This document shows positions 1-7,938 of a stretch of DNA of 15,635 nucleotides, piece after piece. Position 1 is the first letter of the stretch. Every line of letters begins with the position of its first letter. Under the pieces are notes generated by a model. That model worked only from the letters and a program-made list of their open reading frames with translations, ran no database searches and was not told where the DNA came from. This DNA is from Treponema sp. UBA937 (GTDB lineage: Bacteria; Spirochaetota; Spirochaetia; Treponematales; Breznakiellaceae), in assembly GCA_002293455.1 (NCBI GenBank), contig DBDH01000108.1, forward strand, positions 4,533-20,167, written 5' to 3'. Made by a program: the position numbers and the translations under genes.

Positions 1-133
1 ATCGAAGCAGATGCTTTTATATTCACAATTCTACCCTTATCGATAGTCAAATTATATCATATAACTGCCACGAATTCAATGCATAATGATCAACGTTAAA
101 CGGTTCTTCTTTTTCTCATTTCACTTTTATCGA

Positions 134-1879
134 TCACACAATGCCCTTATACAGGAACCGTTTTATCTTTTTCTGGGCGTTTTTCTCGAACTCTTCCTTG
201 ACAAGCCTGAAATCGGAAATCTTTTTGTAGCCGGTAAGGCCGCGGTTTACTTTTTCGACTTCCTTTTTTACAAGATCGAATATAAACGATTCTTCCAGAT
301 CTTTCCCGGGATAATCTTCCGCGAGCGCTTCAAAATTCGGGTATACGAGACCGTACACTTCCTCGCCGCCGGATTCACCCTTTTTCGCGGTCACAAGGAT
401 CTCGCCGATTACGCGGGAAGAATCGAAACAGGCTTCGATCTCTTCGGGATAAATATTTTTTCCGCCCGCGCTGACAATCAGATTTTTCTTGCGGCCGTTG
501 ATAAAAATATAGCCTTTATCGTCAATATAACCGAGGTCGCCGCTTTTGAGGAATCCGTCTTCATCAAACACTTCTTTCGTGGCGTCATCATTTTCATAGT
601 AACCCAGCATAAGGGACGGAGATTTATAGGCGATCTCCCCTACCCCGTCTTTATCAGCATCGATGATTTTGACATCGGTGTATTTTACCGGCAGACCTAC
701 CGACACGTTATTTTTATGCCAGGGAGTGTTCACGCTGACAAGGGGGCTATTTTCGCTCATACCGTAGCCGTGAACCATGCAGAACCCGATTGAATCAAAG
801 AAATCCGCGGTTTTCGGATTTAACGGTCCGCCGCCCGCTACCATGATCCGCACTGTCTGGAGACCCATCCGCTTTCTCACGAACTGTAACACGGTCTTGC
901 CGAACTGGGGAAACCGATGCTTGGAAAAAGAGAGCGCCATAGAACGAAGCATCCCAAGGAAAAACTTTCCGACAGGAGAAAGCTGATTCATAGTCGCCTT
1001 AACGCCCGCCATCACCTTATCGTATAACAGCGGAACCGCGATGAGGAAGGTCCCTTTTCCGTCGCGGATATCATCAAGCACCACTTTACCGACCAGTTTT
1101 TCCACAATGATGGTACCGGCCCCGACAGAAAGCGGCGCCAGGAACGAACAGGTTGTAGGATAAGTATGATGCAAAGGCAGCACATTGATGAACATATCAG
1201 AGGAATACGCCCTAAGGGAGATAACCGCCGCGTTGACATTCGCGATAATGCCCTTGTGGTGCAGCGTCACGCCCTTCGCCACGCCGGTAGTTCCCGATGT
1301 AAAGATGATAGAAACAGGATCGTGAGCATCGATAGAAGAAGGCGGCGGCAGCGGCTGGCCATCATCATTTTTTCCAAAATTCCAAAAGTTATCTGGGCTT
1401 TCTTCGTTAAGGCTGACAAAACAATCGATAGCCGTATGTTCGGTTTTCATCCGGCCGGCAAATTCGTCTTTCCGGACAGAATGAAAAAACGCCTTAGGCC
1501 GCGTAAAACAAAGAATATTCGCGCATTCTTTTTCATTTATGGTAAAATCGATGGGAACGATAATCAAGCCGGAAATGGCGGCGCCGAGCCAAATGACCAT
1601 CCATTCAGGGCGGTTTTCGAGCCACAGAGCAACACGGTCGCCTTTTTTAAACCCTTTGGCTAAAAGCCCGCGGGCAATCCGGCGGGATTCGGATGCCAGT
1701 TTTGCGAAGTTCCAGATATCAAAATCTTTCTGTTTTCCGGTTCTGTACAGAATAGCCTTTCTGTCCGGCCATTTCTTTTCGATCCCGTCAAGCCACTCAA
1801 TAAAATTCGCGTAAGGCATATCCGGCCAGTCAGCCAAATATTGTTCTGGTTTTAATTTCATATTGACAGAATATTCCAC
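134..1879 (-). CDS. Long-chain fatty acid--CoA ligase (AMP-binding, FadD-like)
   Basis: Acyl-adenylate-forming enzyme expected to activate a fatty acid with ATP and load it onto CoA. Visible motifs (numbered from the GTG start): the P-loop-like FTSGTTGVAKG at about 193-203, a YGMSE motif in the middle, SGDLGYID with the adenylate-binding Asp, and the hinge GRKKNLIVSAGGKNIYPEEIE. The C-terminus KNAQKKIKRF carries the usual catalytic Lys region. The length, 581 aa, is normal for a complete ligase. There is no signal peptide, so it should be cytosolic or peripheral at the membrane. The GTG start at 1877-1879 lies 6 nt after a TAAAAT hexamer. A second start, ATG at 1859-1861, has only a distant AAGGTGG (about 14 nt away). 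The gene follows copA on the same strand after a 97-nt gap with a possible terminator, so it probably has its own promoter. The substrate chain length cannot be read from the sequence. Confidence 0.9.
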   Translation of the reverse strand: MEYSVNMKLKPEQYLADWPDMPYANFIEWLDGIEKKWPDRKAILYRTGKQKDFDIWNFAKLASESRRIARGLLAKGFKKGDRVALWLENRPEWMVIWLGAAISGLIIVPIDFTINEKECANILCFTRPKAFFHSVRKDEFAGRMKTEHTAIDCFVSLNEESPDNFWNFGKNDDGQPLPPPSSIDAHDPVSIIFTSGTTGVAKGVTLHHKGIIANVNAAVISLRAYSSDMFINVLPLHHTYPTTCSFLAPLSVGAGTIIVEKLVGKVVLDDIRDGKGTFLIAVPLLYDKVMAGVKATMNQLSPVGKFFLGMLRSMALSFSKHRFPQFGKTVLQFVRKRMGLQTVRIMVAGGGPLNPKTADFFDSIGFCMVHGYGMSENSPLVSVNTPWHKNNVSVGLPVKYTDVKIIDADKDGVGEIAYKSPSLMLGYYENDDATKEVFDEDGFLKSGDLGYIDDKGYIFINGRKKNLIVSAGGKNIYPEEIEACFDSSRVIGEILVTAKKGESGGEEVYGLVYPNFEALAEDYPGKDLEESFIFDLVKKEVEKVNRGLTGYKKISDFRLVKEEFEKNAQKKIKRFLYKGIV

Positions 1880-1885
1880 CTTGTC

Positions 1886-1891
1886 ATTTTA
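1886..1891 (-). promoter_or_regulatory. Candidate -10 of a leaderless promoter for the acyl-CoA ligase
   Basis: On the minus strand TAAAAT (5 of 6 to TATAAT) is followed by exactly six bases (GACAAG) and the GTG start. Transcription would then begin at about the first base of the start codon. The -35 region at the 17-nt spacing is only a T-run, so the promoter is tentative. Three other genes in the window have the same geometry. Confidence 0.35.
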
Positions 1892-1907
1892 TGCAAGTTT
1901 TTTTTGC

Positions 1908-1929
1908 AAAAAAACGCAACTTTTTTGCG
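1908..1929 (-). terminator. Weak intrinsic terminator after copA
   Basis: On the minus strand a 5-bp stem CGCAA/TTGCG with loop AAAAG is followed directly by seven T residues. It lies 37 nt downstream of the copA stop codon. The stem is short, so termination may be incomplete and some read-through into the ligase gene is possible. Confidence 0.45.
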
Positions 1930-1965
1930 AAAAATGTGTCTAAAGCGGCTTTTCCACAAAAAATC

Positions 1966-4281
1966 TTATCGCATGAGCTTATGCAAAACTCGGTTAGTTT
2001 TGCAATTTCCTCGTTTAAAACGCTTTAACCTGAGCGCATTGCTTAATACGGAAAGGCTGCTCAACGACATGGCGGCCGCGGCAATCATGGGATTCAGCAA
2101 AGGACCGCCGAAAAGATAGAGAAGCCCCGCCGCGACAGGAATTCCCAAAACATTATAGCCGAAAGCCCAGAAAAGATTCTGTTTGATGATTCGGAACATC
2201 TTTTTTGAAAGCCTCACCGCGGTAACAACATCGTAGAGATCATTTTTCATAAGCACAATGTCCGCGCTTTCTATGGCGACATCGGTGCCGGAACCTACCG
2301 CAATGCCGATGTCGGCTTGCGCCAAAGCCGGAGCGTCGTTGATGCCGTCCCCTACCATCGCGCAGATTTTTCCTTCATCCTGGAGCTGTTTTACTTTTTC
2401 CGCTTTGTGCTCCGGAAGCACTTCCGCGAGGACTTCACTGATTCCGGCCTTTTCCGCAATCGCTTTGGCGCTTACTTTGTTGTCGCCCGTAATCATTACG
2501 GACGCGATGTTCATCTCTTTTAAGAGGCCGACAACTTCGGGGGCCGACGGCTTTATGGTATCGGCAACGGCAAAAGCGGCGGCATAATTTTCATCAACAG
2601 CAAGATACATCACGGCCGCGCCGCTTTGCAGAAGGCTTTGCGTTTTTTCATCATCGCGGACATTTTGTACCCGGCGTTCTTCCATAAAAGCCTTGTTCCC
2701 CAAAAGAACGCGCCGCTGATCAACTTCCGCCTCAATTCCCCGCCCTGAAACCGCGCGGAAATGGTCCGGCGTTTTCACCGCAATGTTTTCTTTTTCCGCG
2801 GCCTGAATAAGCGCTTCCGCCAAAGGATGTTCCGACGCTTTTTCCGCGGAAGCCGCCAGGCTCAATACCGTTTCTCTTTCGTATCCGTCCTCTGTGATAA
2901 GCGAAACCAGTTCCGGCCTGCCTTCCGTAAGAGTTCCCGTTTTATCAAACACGATGGTGTCGATCTTGTGAGCGCGTTCCAAAGCGGTCCCCGATTTAAA
3001 AAGGATTCCCAGTTCCGCGCCTTTACCGGTTCCCACCATGACCGCGGTCGGAACAGCCAATCCCAAAGCGCAGGGGCAGGCAATCACCAGGACGCTGATA
3101 AAGATGGTCAAAGCAAACTCAAGCGTCTGTCCGGAAAGGAGCCAGGCGGCGGCCGAAAGAAGCGCGATCACAAAGATGATGGGAACAAAGTACCCGGAAA
3201 CAATGTCGGCCAGTTTCGCGATAGGAGCCTTTGAACCCTGGGCGTCTTCCACCAGCTTGATAATCTGCGCCAGAGTTGTATCGGCCCCGACCCGCGCCGC
3301 GCGAAACGTAAAGGAACCGTTTTTATTGAGGCTGGCCCCGACCACAGAGGAACCGGCTCCCTTTTCCACGGGGATGCTTTCGCCGGTAAGCATCGATTCA
3401 TCAACGGAACTGCTTCCGGCAATAACTTCACCGTCCACCGGAATTGTTTCGCCGGGCCGCACGAGGATAATGTCCCCGACCTCCACTTCCTCAACAGGAA
3501 TGTCCTTTTCAGTCTCACCCTGAATAATTCTGGCGGTTTTGGGCGCAAGGTTCATCAAGGTTTTTATCGCCGCGGAAGTTCTTCCTTTGGAAATAGTTTC
3601 CAGCGTTTTCCCCAGCAGAATAAGCGTAATGATGATTCCCGCCGATTCAAAATAGAGATGATGAGCCGCCTCCGCGTGTCCCCGGGCAATCTGGAACACC
3701 GAATAGAGGCTGTACAAAAGCGCCGCGCTGCTTCCCATTGCGATAAGAGAATCCATATTCGGACTCCGCATGAAAAGCGCTTTGAAGCCGTGCGTGAAAA
3801 ATCTAAAGCCGGCAATCACAATGGGAATAACCAGCACCAATTGGAGCAAAGCATACCGCAGAGGAAAATGATGCGGACTAAGCGGAGAAGGCACCGCAAG
3901 GCCGATCATGGGCCCCATCGCGATGTACAGAAGCGGAAGCGCAAAAACCGCCGCGAGAATCGTTTTCCGCTTCTGTATGATGATTTCCCGTTCCTTGGCT
4001 TTGGCGTGGGCATCCTTCTCCTGGTCCGTTTCAATGGTGAGAGCTTCGTAGCCTGCCTGTGTGATCGCCTGCCTTAATTCCGAAACCCGGACCAGATTCG
4101 GAGCATAACGGACCGCCGCCTTTTCAGAGGCAAGGTTCACCGACGCACTTATCACCCCCGGAACCTTTGACAAAGCTCTTTCTACCCGGCTCGAACAAGC
4201 CGCGCAGGTCATTCCGCCGACCGGAATGATAACCGTCTTTTCTTCTGTATCCAAAACAGCAGAGTATTCCGCTTTATCCAT
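1966..4281 (-). CDS. copA: Copper-exporting P-type ATPase (CopA, P1B-1)
   Basis: Membrane pump that moves Cu(I) out of the cytosol using ATP. Counting from the ATG at 4290, one N-terminal HMA domain carries GMTCAAC (26-32). Hydrophobic helices follow, then the TGES actuator motif, the CPC metal-binding motif in ACPCALGLA (about 405-407), the phosphorylation site DKTGT (D at about 449), the SEHP nucleotide motif (about 489) and GDGINDAP (about 646). Only one HMA domain is present. I prefer the ATG at 4281 (MDKAEYS), because AAGG abuts the 4290 ATG with no spacing but sits 9 nt before this one. The kinase gene ends just 13 nt upstream, so the two are probably cotranscribed. The last 15 residues (RGNCKTNRVLHKLMR) and the stop are encoded by a palindromic repeat, beyond the usual family end near LRLKRFK. 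No copper-responsive operator was recognised. Confidence 0.95.
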   Translation of the reverse strand: MDKAEYSAVLDTEEKTVIIPVGGMTCAACSSRVERALSKVPGVISASVNLASEKAAVRYAPNLVRVSELRQAITQAGYEALTIETDQEKDAHAKAKEREIIIQKRKTILAAVFALPLLYIAMGPMIGLAVPSPLSPHHFPLRYALLQLVLVIPIVIAGFRFFTHGFKALFMRSPNMDSLIAMGSSAALLYSLYSVFQIARGHAEAAHHLYFESAGIIITLILLGKTLETISKGRTSAAIKTLMNLAPKTARIIQGETEKDIPVEEVEVGDIILVRPGETIPVDGEVIAGSSSVDESMLTGESIPVEKGAGSSVVGASLNKNGSFTFRAARVGADTTLAQIIKLVEDAQGSKAPIAKLADIVSGYFVPIIFVIALLSAAAWLLSGQTLEFALTIFISVLVIACPCALGLAVPTAVMVGTGKGAELGILFKSGTALERAHKIDTIVFDKTGTLTEGRPELVSLITEDGYERETVLSLAASAEKASEHPLAEALIQAAEKENIAVKTPDHFRAVSGRGIEAEVDQRRVLLGNKAFMEERRVQNVRDDEKTQSLLQSGAAVMYLAVDENYAAAFAVADTIKPSAPEVVGLLKEMNIASVMITGDNKVSAKAIAEKAGISEVLAEVLPEHKAEKVKQLQDEGKICAMVGDGINDAPALAQADIGIAVGSGTDVAIESADIVLMKNDLYDVVTAVRLSKKMFRIIKQNLFWAFGYNVLGIPVAAGLLYLFGGPLLNPMIAAAAMSLSSLSVLSNALRLKRFKRGNCKTNRVLHKLMR
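1982..2004. repeat. Dispersed palindromic repeat copy 1, inside the 3' end of copA
   Basis: Perfect 9-bp arms TGCAAAACT and AGTTTTGCA enclose the loop CGGTT. The same arms occur at 7811-7830 with the loop in the reverse orientation (AACCG). Both copies are flanked on the same side by the 11-base block GCTCATGCGAT (minus strand). In copA the repeat supplies the terminal codons and leads into the TAA stop. Confidence 0.8.
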
Positions 4282-4294
4282 AATATTCATCCTT

Positions 4295-5206
4295 TTATTT
4301 TATTGTCCCCGGTTTCACAAACGCCGCGTTGAGCGCGCCGCACCTGATTCCCTCCCGGACCGCGTCTTTCAGGGAATTGCCTTCCGAAAGGCTTGACGCG
4401 AGAGCGGCGGTAAAGGCATCGCCGGAACCGGTGGTGTTTACGGGAATCACGGCATCAAACGTGATTTCATCAAAATTGCCTTCCTGAAAAACCCAGACAG
4501 CCTTGCTGCCCCTTGTGATAACCCAGCTTGTTCCGTTCAAAGAAAGTTCCGCCGCTTTTTCTTTTACAAGAGGCAGCATATCTTCTTCGGAAACGGCAAA
4601 GGTTCCCTGTTTTGTTTTTTCCGGAAAAAAAGTTGACACAAATTCCAGCATATTGGGCTTTACGATATCAGGTTTGTACGAAAGGCTGTTGAGAAGATCA
4701 TCGCCCCGAATATCCAGAACCATCTTTTTTCCGCGCGCCTTTGCCTGTTTAGCCATTTCGGGAACGAGTCTGCCGGAAAAACCGCCGGCTTTGGTTCCCG
4801 AAATAATCAGCCAGTCCGCGTCAGACAGCAGCGCTTCATACAGGTTCATAATCGCCGATTCCGTTTCATCCGAAACAGGCTCTGATTCTTCCACAAGCTC
4901 GGTCACTCCGTGACAGCTTTCTTCCAGAAGCGTATAGCAAAAGCGGATTTCACTGCCGCTTTCGACGTAACGAATATCAATATTGTCCTTTTCGCAAAGA
5001 TCGAGAAACAGCGGCCGCAAAGTTCCGCCGAGCTGGGTCAGATGAACAACTTTTTTCCCAAGCTGTCCCAAAACACGGCTGACATTAATCCCTTTACCAG
5101 AAACATCAAGCCGGTGACATGCGGTCCGGTTTACTTCATTATTATGCACCGCCGGAAAAATGAGAGTCTTCTGGAGCGTCGGATTCATGCAAACCGTAAG
5201 AAACAT
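4295..5206 (-). CDS. PfkB-family sugar-phosphate kinase, probable 1-phosphofructokinase
   Basis: Cytosolic ribokinase/PfkB-family kinase of 303 aa, of the FruK/LacC subgroup, which phosphorylates fructose-1-phosphate or tagatose-6-phosphate with ATP. Visible signatures: NPTLQKT at the N-terminus, the sugar-phosphate loop SGKGINVSR (36-44), KPN (183-185), and the anion-hole/catalytic motif NTTGSGDAF with the base Asp at 263. The start at 5206 (MFLTVCMNPT) fits FruK-type N-termini and has GGAGAG six bases upstream. A longer in-frame start at 5290 would add 28 unrelated residues and cross the promoter of the divergent gene. It is followed 13 nt later by copA. No PTS fructose transporter or transcriptional regulator is in the window, so fructose-1-phosphate as substrate is an inference from the family. 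Confidence 0.85.
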   Translation of the reverse strand: MFLTVCMNPTLQKTLIFPAVHNNEVNRTACHRLDVSGKGINVSRVLGQLGKKVVHLTQLGGTLRPLFLDLCEKDNIDIRYVESGSEIRFCYTLLEESCHGVTELVEESEPVSDETESAIMNLYEALLSDADWLIISGTKAGGFSGRLVPEMAKQAKARGKKMVLDIRGDDLLNSLSYKPDIVKPNMLEFVSTFFPEKTKQGTFAVSEEDMLPLVKEKAAELSLNGTSWVITRGSKAVWVFQEGNFDEITFDAVIPVNTTGSGDAFTAALASSLSEGNSLKDAVREGIRCGALNAAFVKPGTIK

Positions 5207-5247
5207 AATTCTCTCCGTAAAGATGCCGTATGCGGAAAGTCTTTGCC

Positions 5248-5276
5248 TTCCAATAAAACCATTATCGTGATAAAAT
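5248..5276 (+). promoter_or_regulatory. Candidate sigma-70 promoter for the dCMP deaminase-MCP pair
   Basis: TTCCAA (3 of 6) and TAAAAT (5 of 6) are 17 nt apart in the 105-nt divergent spacer. A start near 5283 would give a leader of about 30 nt ending in the AAAGGGG ribosome site. The -35 is weak. Confidence 0.35.
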
Positions 5277-5311
5277 ATATGATAGAACACACGATTAATA
5301 AAGGGGATGAT

Positions 5312-5803
5312 ATGGCGGAATCGACCTACAAAAGACCCAGCTGGGATGAATATTTCATGGAAGTCTGTGATGCTATTTCAAAACGGGCAACCTGTGACCG
5401 GGGAAGATCGGGCTGTGTGATCGCGAAAAACAATCAGATTTTGGTAACTGGTTACGTCGGAGCTCCATCGGGACTTCCTCACTGCGACGAGGTTGGGCAT
5501 CAGCTGAAACAGCTTACGCACGAAGACGGAAAGGTTACGACTCATTGTGTGCGGACCGTTCACGCCGAACAAAACGCGATTTGCCAGGCCGCGAAAAACG
5601 GCATCGCGATAAACGGTTCCACGCTTTACTGCCGAATGACTCCCTGCCGAACCTGCGCCATGCTCATCATCAACTGCGGAATCGTCCGGGTTGTGTGCCA
5701 GAGACGTTACCATGACGGAAGCGATTCAGAAGAAATGTTTCAAAAAGCCGGAATCCAGCTTGAATATATTTTCGATGAAGTGCAGCAATACGAAAAACAA
5801 TAG
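5312..5803 (+). CDS. dCMP deaminase (ComEB-type cytidine/deoxycytidylate deaminase)
   Basis: Zinc enzyme that deaminates dCMP to dUMP, feeding thymidylate synthesis; cytosolic. The 163-aa protein has the complete zinc site: HAE at 84-86 within TVHAEQNAI, and PCRTC at 111-115. RGRSGCVI (30-37) and GYVGAPSGLPHCDE (47-60) match the substrate and allosteric regions of the dCMP deaminase family. The start MAESTYKR is set by AAAGGGG at 5301-5306, five bases before the ATG. The open frame extends upstream, but that part crosses the divergent promoter region and lacks family similarity. The MCP-like gene begins 8 nt after its stop, so the two are probably one transcript, although their roles seem unrelated. 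Confidence 0.92.
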   Translation: MAESTYKRPSWDEYFMEVCDAISKRATCDRGRSGCVIAKNNQILVTGYVGAPSGLPHCDEVGHQLKQLTHEDGKVTTHCVRTVHAEQNAICQAAKNGIAINGSTLYCRMTPCRTCAMLIINCGIVRVVCQRRYHDGSDSEEMFQKAGIQLEYIFDEVQQYEKQ

Positions 5804-5811
5804 GATATTTC

Positions 5812-7530
5812 ATGAAAAATAACAAAAAAATTCTGATTGGTGTTTTTATTTGCGCCGCGGTTTTGCTCATCGTCATCATCAATCTGTGTATTCAGATAAA
5901 TATTGTAGAAAGTTATCCTTTGGATGAAACTGCCGGGCGTGCCGTGAAGAATCTGCTTTTCCGCGGAGGATTACTGCATTGTATTCTTGTTGCCGGAATC
6001 GCTTTGTATTTTTTGATGACGATTCAGCAGCTTACCCGGAAACAAACCCGGCTCCTCGAAATAATGAATAAATTGATGGAAAAAGATTTTTCGCCGGAGG
6101 AAGACGCCGCCGATGATCCCGCGCTGCGGGAATTTCGGAAAAACATTATTTCATTCGGCGCGTGGATTAATCAATTAAAAAAAGATGATGAAAGTTCCGC
6201 GGAAAATGAAAAAGAATCCAGTCTTTCGCGGACGCGGGAATTAAACAACGAAAAAGAACATACGCGGGCCGTTTTAGACAACGTAATACAAAACATTTCC
6301 GGTTTGGAGGAACGGGTTTCCGTCATATCGGAAGAACTGAAACTTACGAACAGCACTATTGCGTCTTACCATGAAAGAATCAACGAACAGATCGATATAA
6401 CAAAAGACGCGGATAACGCTGTTTCCGAATCGGTTTCGCTGATAATCGATCTTTCCAAAAAGACGCGTGAGAGCAGCACTCTTTCAAAAGAACTGGAAAG
6501 CGAAATTGCGGGCGGCGAAGATCAGGTTCTTGAAGTTTCCGAAATGATAAAAGATATTTCGGCGGACCTGGAAAAAATTCATGAAATAACTCGAACCATT
6601 AATCAGATTTCGGAACAGACAAATATTCTTTCCATGAACGCCGCGATTGAAAGCGCCCATGCCGGAGCCGCGGGAGCCGGATTCGCGGTTGTTGCCGATG
6701 AAATCCGGAAACTTGCCGAATCCACAAAGGAAAATGCCGGCCAGATAAGCCGGGAAGTAAACGCGCTTATGGAAAAAATCAGCGAAGCGCTCGAAGCCGG
6801 CAGCAATTCTTCCGCGTCATTCAAGGAAATAAGCGGAAAAATCCGCGGTTTTTCAGAGGAAATTGTTGCGATAGATGCTATCGCTTCTCAATCTTTGGAA
6901 AAAACGGAAAAGATTCAGGAATCCGTCAAAAAAACCGCCGAAATTTCCCGGGCGGCGGGCAAAAAGACAACGGAAATGACGGCAGATCACCAAGATGTCC
7001 ATAGAAAAATGCTTGATATAAAAGATATACTTGATCAAACGAAGCGTACTATCCTGCAAACGCAGAACGGAAGCGGTAAAACCTTTGAATACGGCGCGAA
7101 TCTTGCACATCAATCCGGGAAAATCGTCGAACATACGAATTCCTCTGCATCGGAAAACTCTTTCAAACCTAGACAAGCTGTTACTTCCGATGCTGAAAAA
7201 ACAAAAAAAGACACCGCACCCGTGAAAAATTTCTCAAGTTCATCTGATTCTTTCATTTCCGGAAGTCTTTCCGCGGAAGTAAGGGAAATAAGCCCGGGAA
7301 AAACGGAAACACCCAAAAAGGAAATTTTTACGCTTAAAACCTTCCCCGAAAGCGAAAAACATGAAATCGAAAAAACACGGAAAACAATAGAAACGGTGGA
7401 GCTTCCGCCTGTTCTTGAGAGCCGGACCGTATCAAAACTTTCCGCATCTGAAAGCAAAGCCGGAGACGCGGAAGACGATTACGACGAACGGGGAGTCGCG
7501 GTAAAAAAACCGCCGATAACGATTTTTTAA
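5812..7530 (+). CDS. MCP-like signalling protein with minimal periplasmic part
   Basis: Membrane-anchored methyl-accepting chemotaxis protein homologue of 572 aa. TM1 lies at about 7-29 and TM2 at about 52-70, leaving a periplasmic loop of only some 22 residues and no room for a ligand-binding domain. A long coiled-coil region leads to the signalling hairpin tip at about 264-305 (QISEQTNILSMNAAIESA, then HAGAAGAGFAVVADEIRKLA). Compared with Tsr, the tip keeps the QTN and AAIE core but has Ala in place of the Glu and Arg of the usual AGExGRGF. After about residue 410 comes a tail of roughly 150 residues rich in Ser, Lys and Glu, with no typical NWETF-like CheR tether at the end (it finishes KKPPITIF). 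A clear HAMP domain is not obvious. AGGA overlapping the preceding stop acts as ribosome site. Input may come from the membrane, the cytosol or partner receptors. Confidence 0.85.
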   Translation: MKNNKKILIGVFICAAVLLIVIINLCIQINIVESYPLDETAGRAVKNLLFRGGLLHCILVAGIALYFLMTIQQLTRKQTRLLEIMNKLMEKDFSPEEDAADDPALREFRKNIISFGAWINQLKKDDESSAENEKESSLSRTRELNNEKEHTRAVLDNVIQNISGLEERVSVISEELKLTNSTIASYHERINEQIDITKDADNAVSESVSLIIDLSKKTRESSTLSKELESEIAGGEDQVLEVSEMIKDISADLEKIHEITRTINQISEQTNILSMNAAIESAHAGAAGAGFAVVADEIRKLAESTKENAGQISREVNALMEKISEALEAGSNSSASFKEISGKIRGFSEEIVAIDAIASQSLEKTEKIQESVKKTAEISRAAGKKTTEMTADHQDVHRKMLDIKDILDQTKRTILQTQNGSGKTFEYGANLAHQSGKIVEHTNSSASENSFKPRQAVTSDAEKTKKDTAPVKNFSSSSDSFISGSLSAEVREISPGKTETPKKEIFTLKTFPESEKHEIEKTRKTIETVELPPVLESRTVSKLSASESKAGDAEDDYDERGVAVKKPPITIF

Positions 7531-7593
7531 TGTTCGGAGAACAGACAACGGACCGTATATTTCAATCGTCTTTGTTTTAAATTGACCGCACAA

Positions 7594-7607
7594 GAGGCGG
7601 AATGCTA
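7594..7607 (+). repeat. 14-bp direct repeat, left copy
   Basis: GAGGCGGAATGCTA, identical to the copy at 8596-8609. The two bracket an AT-rich segment of about 1 kb that carries one gene. Confidence 0.7.
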
Positions 7608-7722
7608 TGGTAATGCTGATTAAATTGACTCCGGACTTTAGACCGCAATCATCATTACCCTATTATTTTTTTCGTTTTTCTTCTAAAACAGGCGAAAAAC
7701 CGCGAAAAATCACACTAAAGAG

Positions 7723-7753
7723 GCAATTGCAAAACTCCAGTTTTTGCAATTGC
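7723..7753. repeat. Palindromic hairpin with GCAAAAC core
   Basis: Perfect 12-bp arms GCAATTGCAAAA and TTTTGCAATTGC enclose a 7-base loop. The core GCAAAACT...AGTTTT resembles the repeat at 1982-2004 and 7811-7830, suggesting a diverged member of the same family. Confidence 0.7.
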
Positions 7754-7801
7754 AACCGCTTAAAAATGCGTATTTTGCAGCCTTTAGGCGAGAAATCGCA
7801 T

Positions 7802-7839
7802 GAGCCTCAGCAAAACTAACCGAGTTTTGCAAGAGGCTC
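7802..7839. repeat. Dispersed palindromic repeat copy 2, long stem
   Basis: Outer arms GAGCCTC/GAGGCTC (7 bp) continue, after a small bulge, into inner arms GCAAAACT/AGTTTTGC (8 bp) around the loop AACCG. The inner part is the reverse complement of the copA repeat at 1983-2003, and the flank ATCGCATGAGC is shared with that copy. There is no T-run beside it, so it is not a typical terminator. Confidence 0.75.
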
Positions 7840-7938
7840 TAAAGAATACATGTTGAGAGCCCGCTTCGGGGTATCTTCATTCCCACCATTCAGGCAGAGG
7901 GATCGTTATCTGTCACTCCGCGTTGCCTTAAAGCAAAA

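Larger units (their letters stand above)
7531..7938. other. Gene-free, repeat-rich intergenic region
   Basis: This 408-base stretch separates the convergent MCP-like and methyltransferase-like genes. It holds one 14-bp direct repeat (7594-7607), two strong hairpins (7723-7753 and 7802-7839), and a short CCC-GCTTC-GGG hairpin near 7860. I see no convincing terminator for the MCP gene. A 70-codon frame at 7607-7819 runs through both hairpins and is unlikely to be a gene. Confidence 0.6.

Noticed and set aside
1..133. Left-edge sequence with ATCGAT-like repeats
   Set aside because: Short CTTATCGATA/TTTATCGATC similarities only; no gene, hairpin or promoter that I could support.
86..793. Long open frame (235 codons) on the plus strand
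   Set aside because: It lies wholly antisense to the acyl-CoA ligase apart from 48 bases, and its translation has no domain pattern; it is a shadow of the ligase codon bias.
4910..5311. N-terminal extension of the dCMP deaminase frame
   Set aside because: The extra 134 residues are antisense to the kinase gene and its promoter region. The ribosome site and family N-terminus point to the ATG at 5312.
7607..7819. 70-codon plus-strand frame
   Set aside because: No ribosome site; it runs through two palindromic repeats and has no protein-like pattern.
7802..7839. Terminator for the MCP-like gene
   Set aside because: The stem is strong but no T-run follows on either strand, it lies about 270 nt after the stop codon, and the core is a dispersed repeat.
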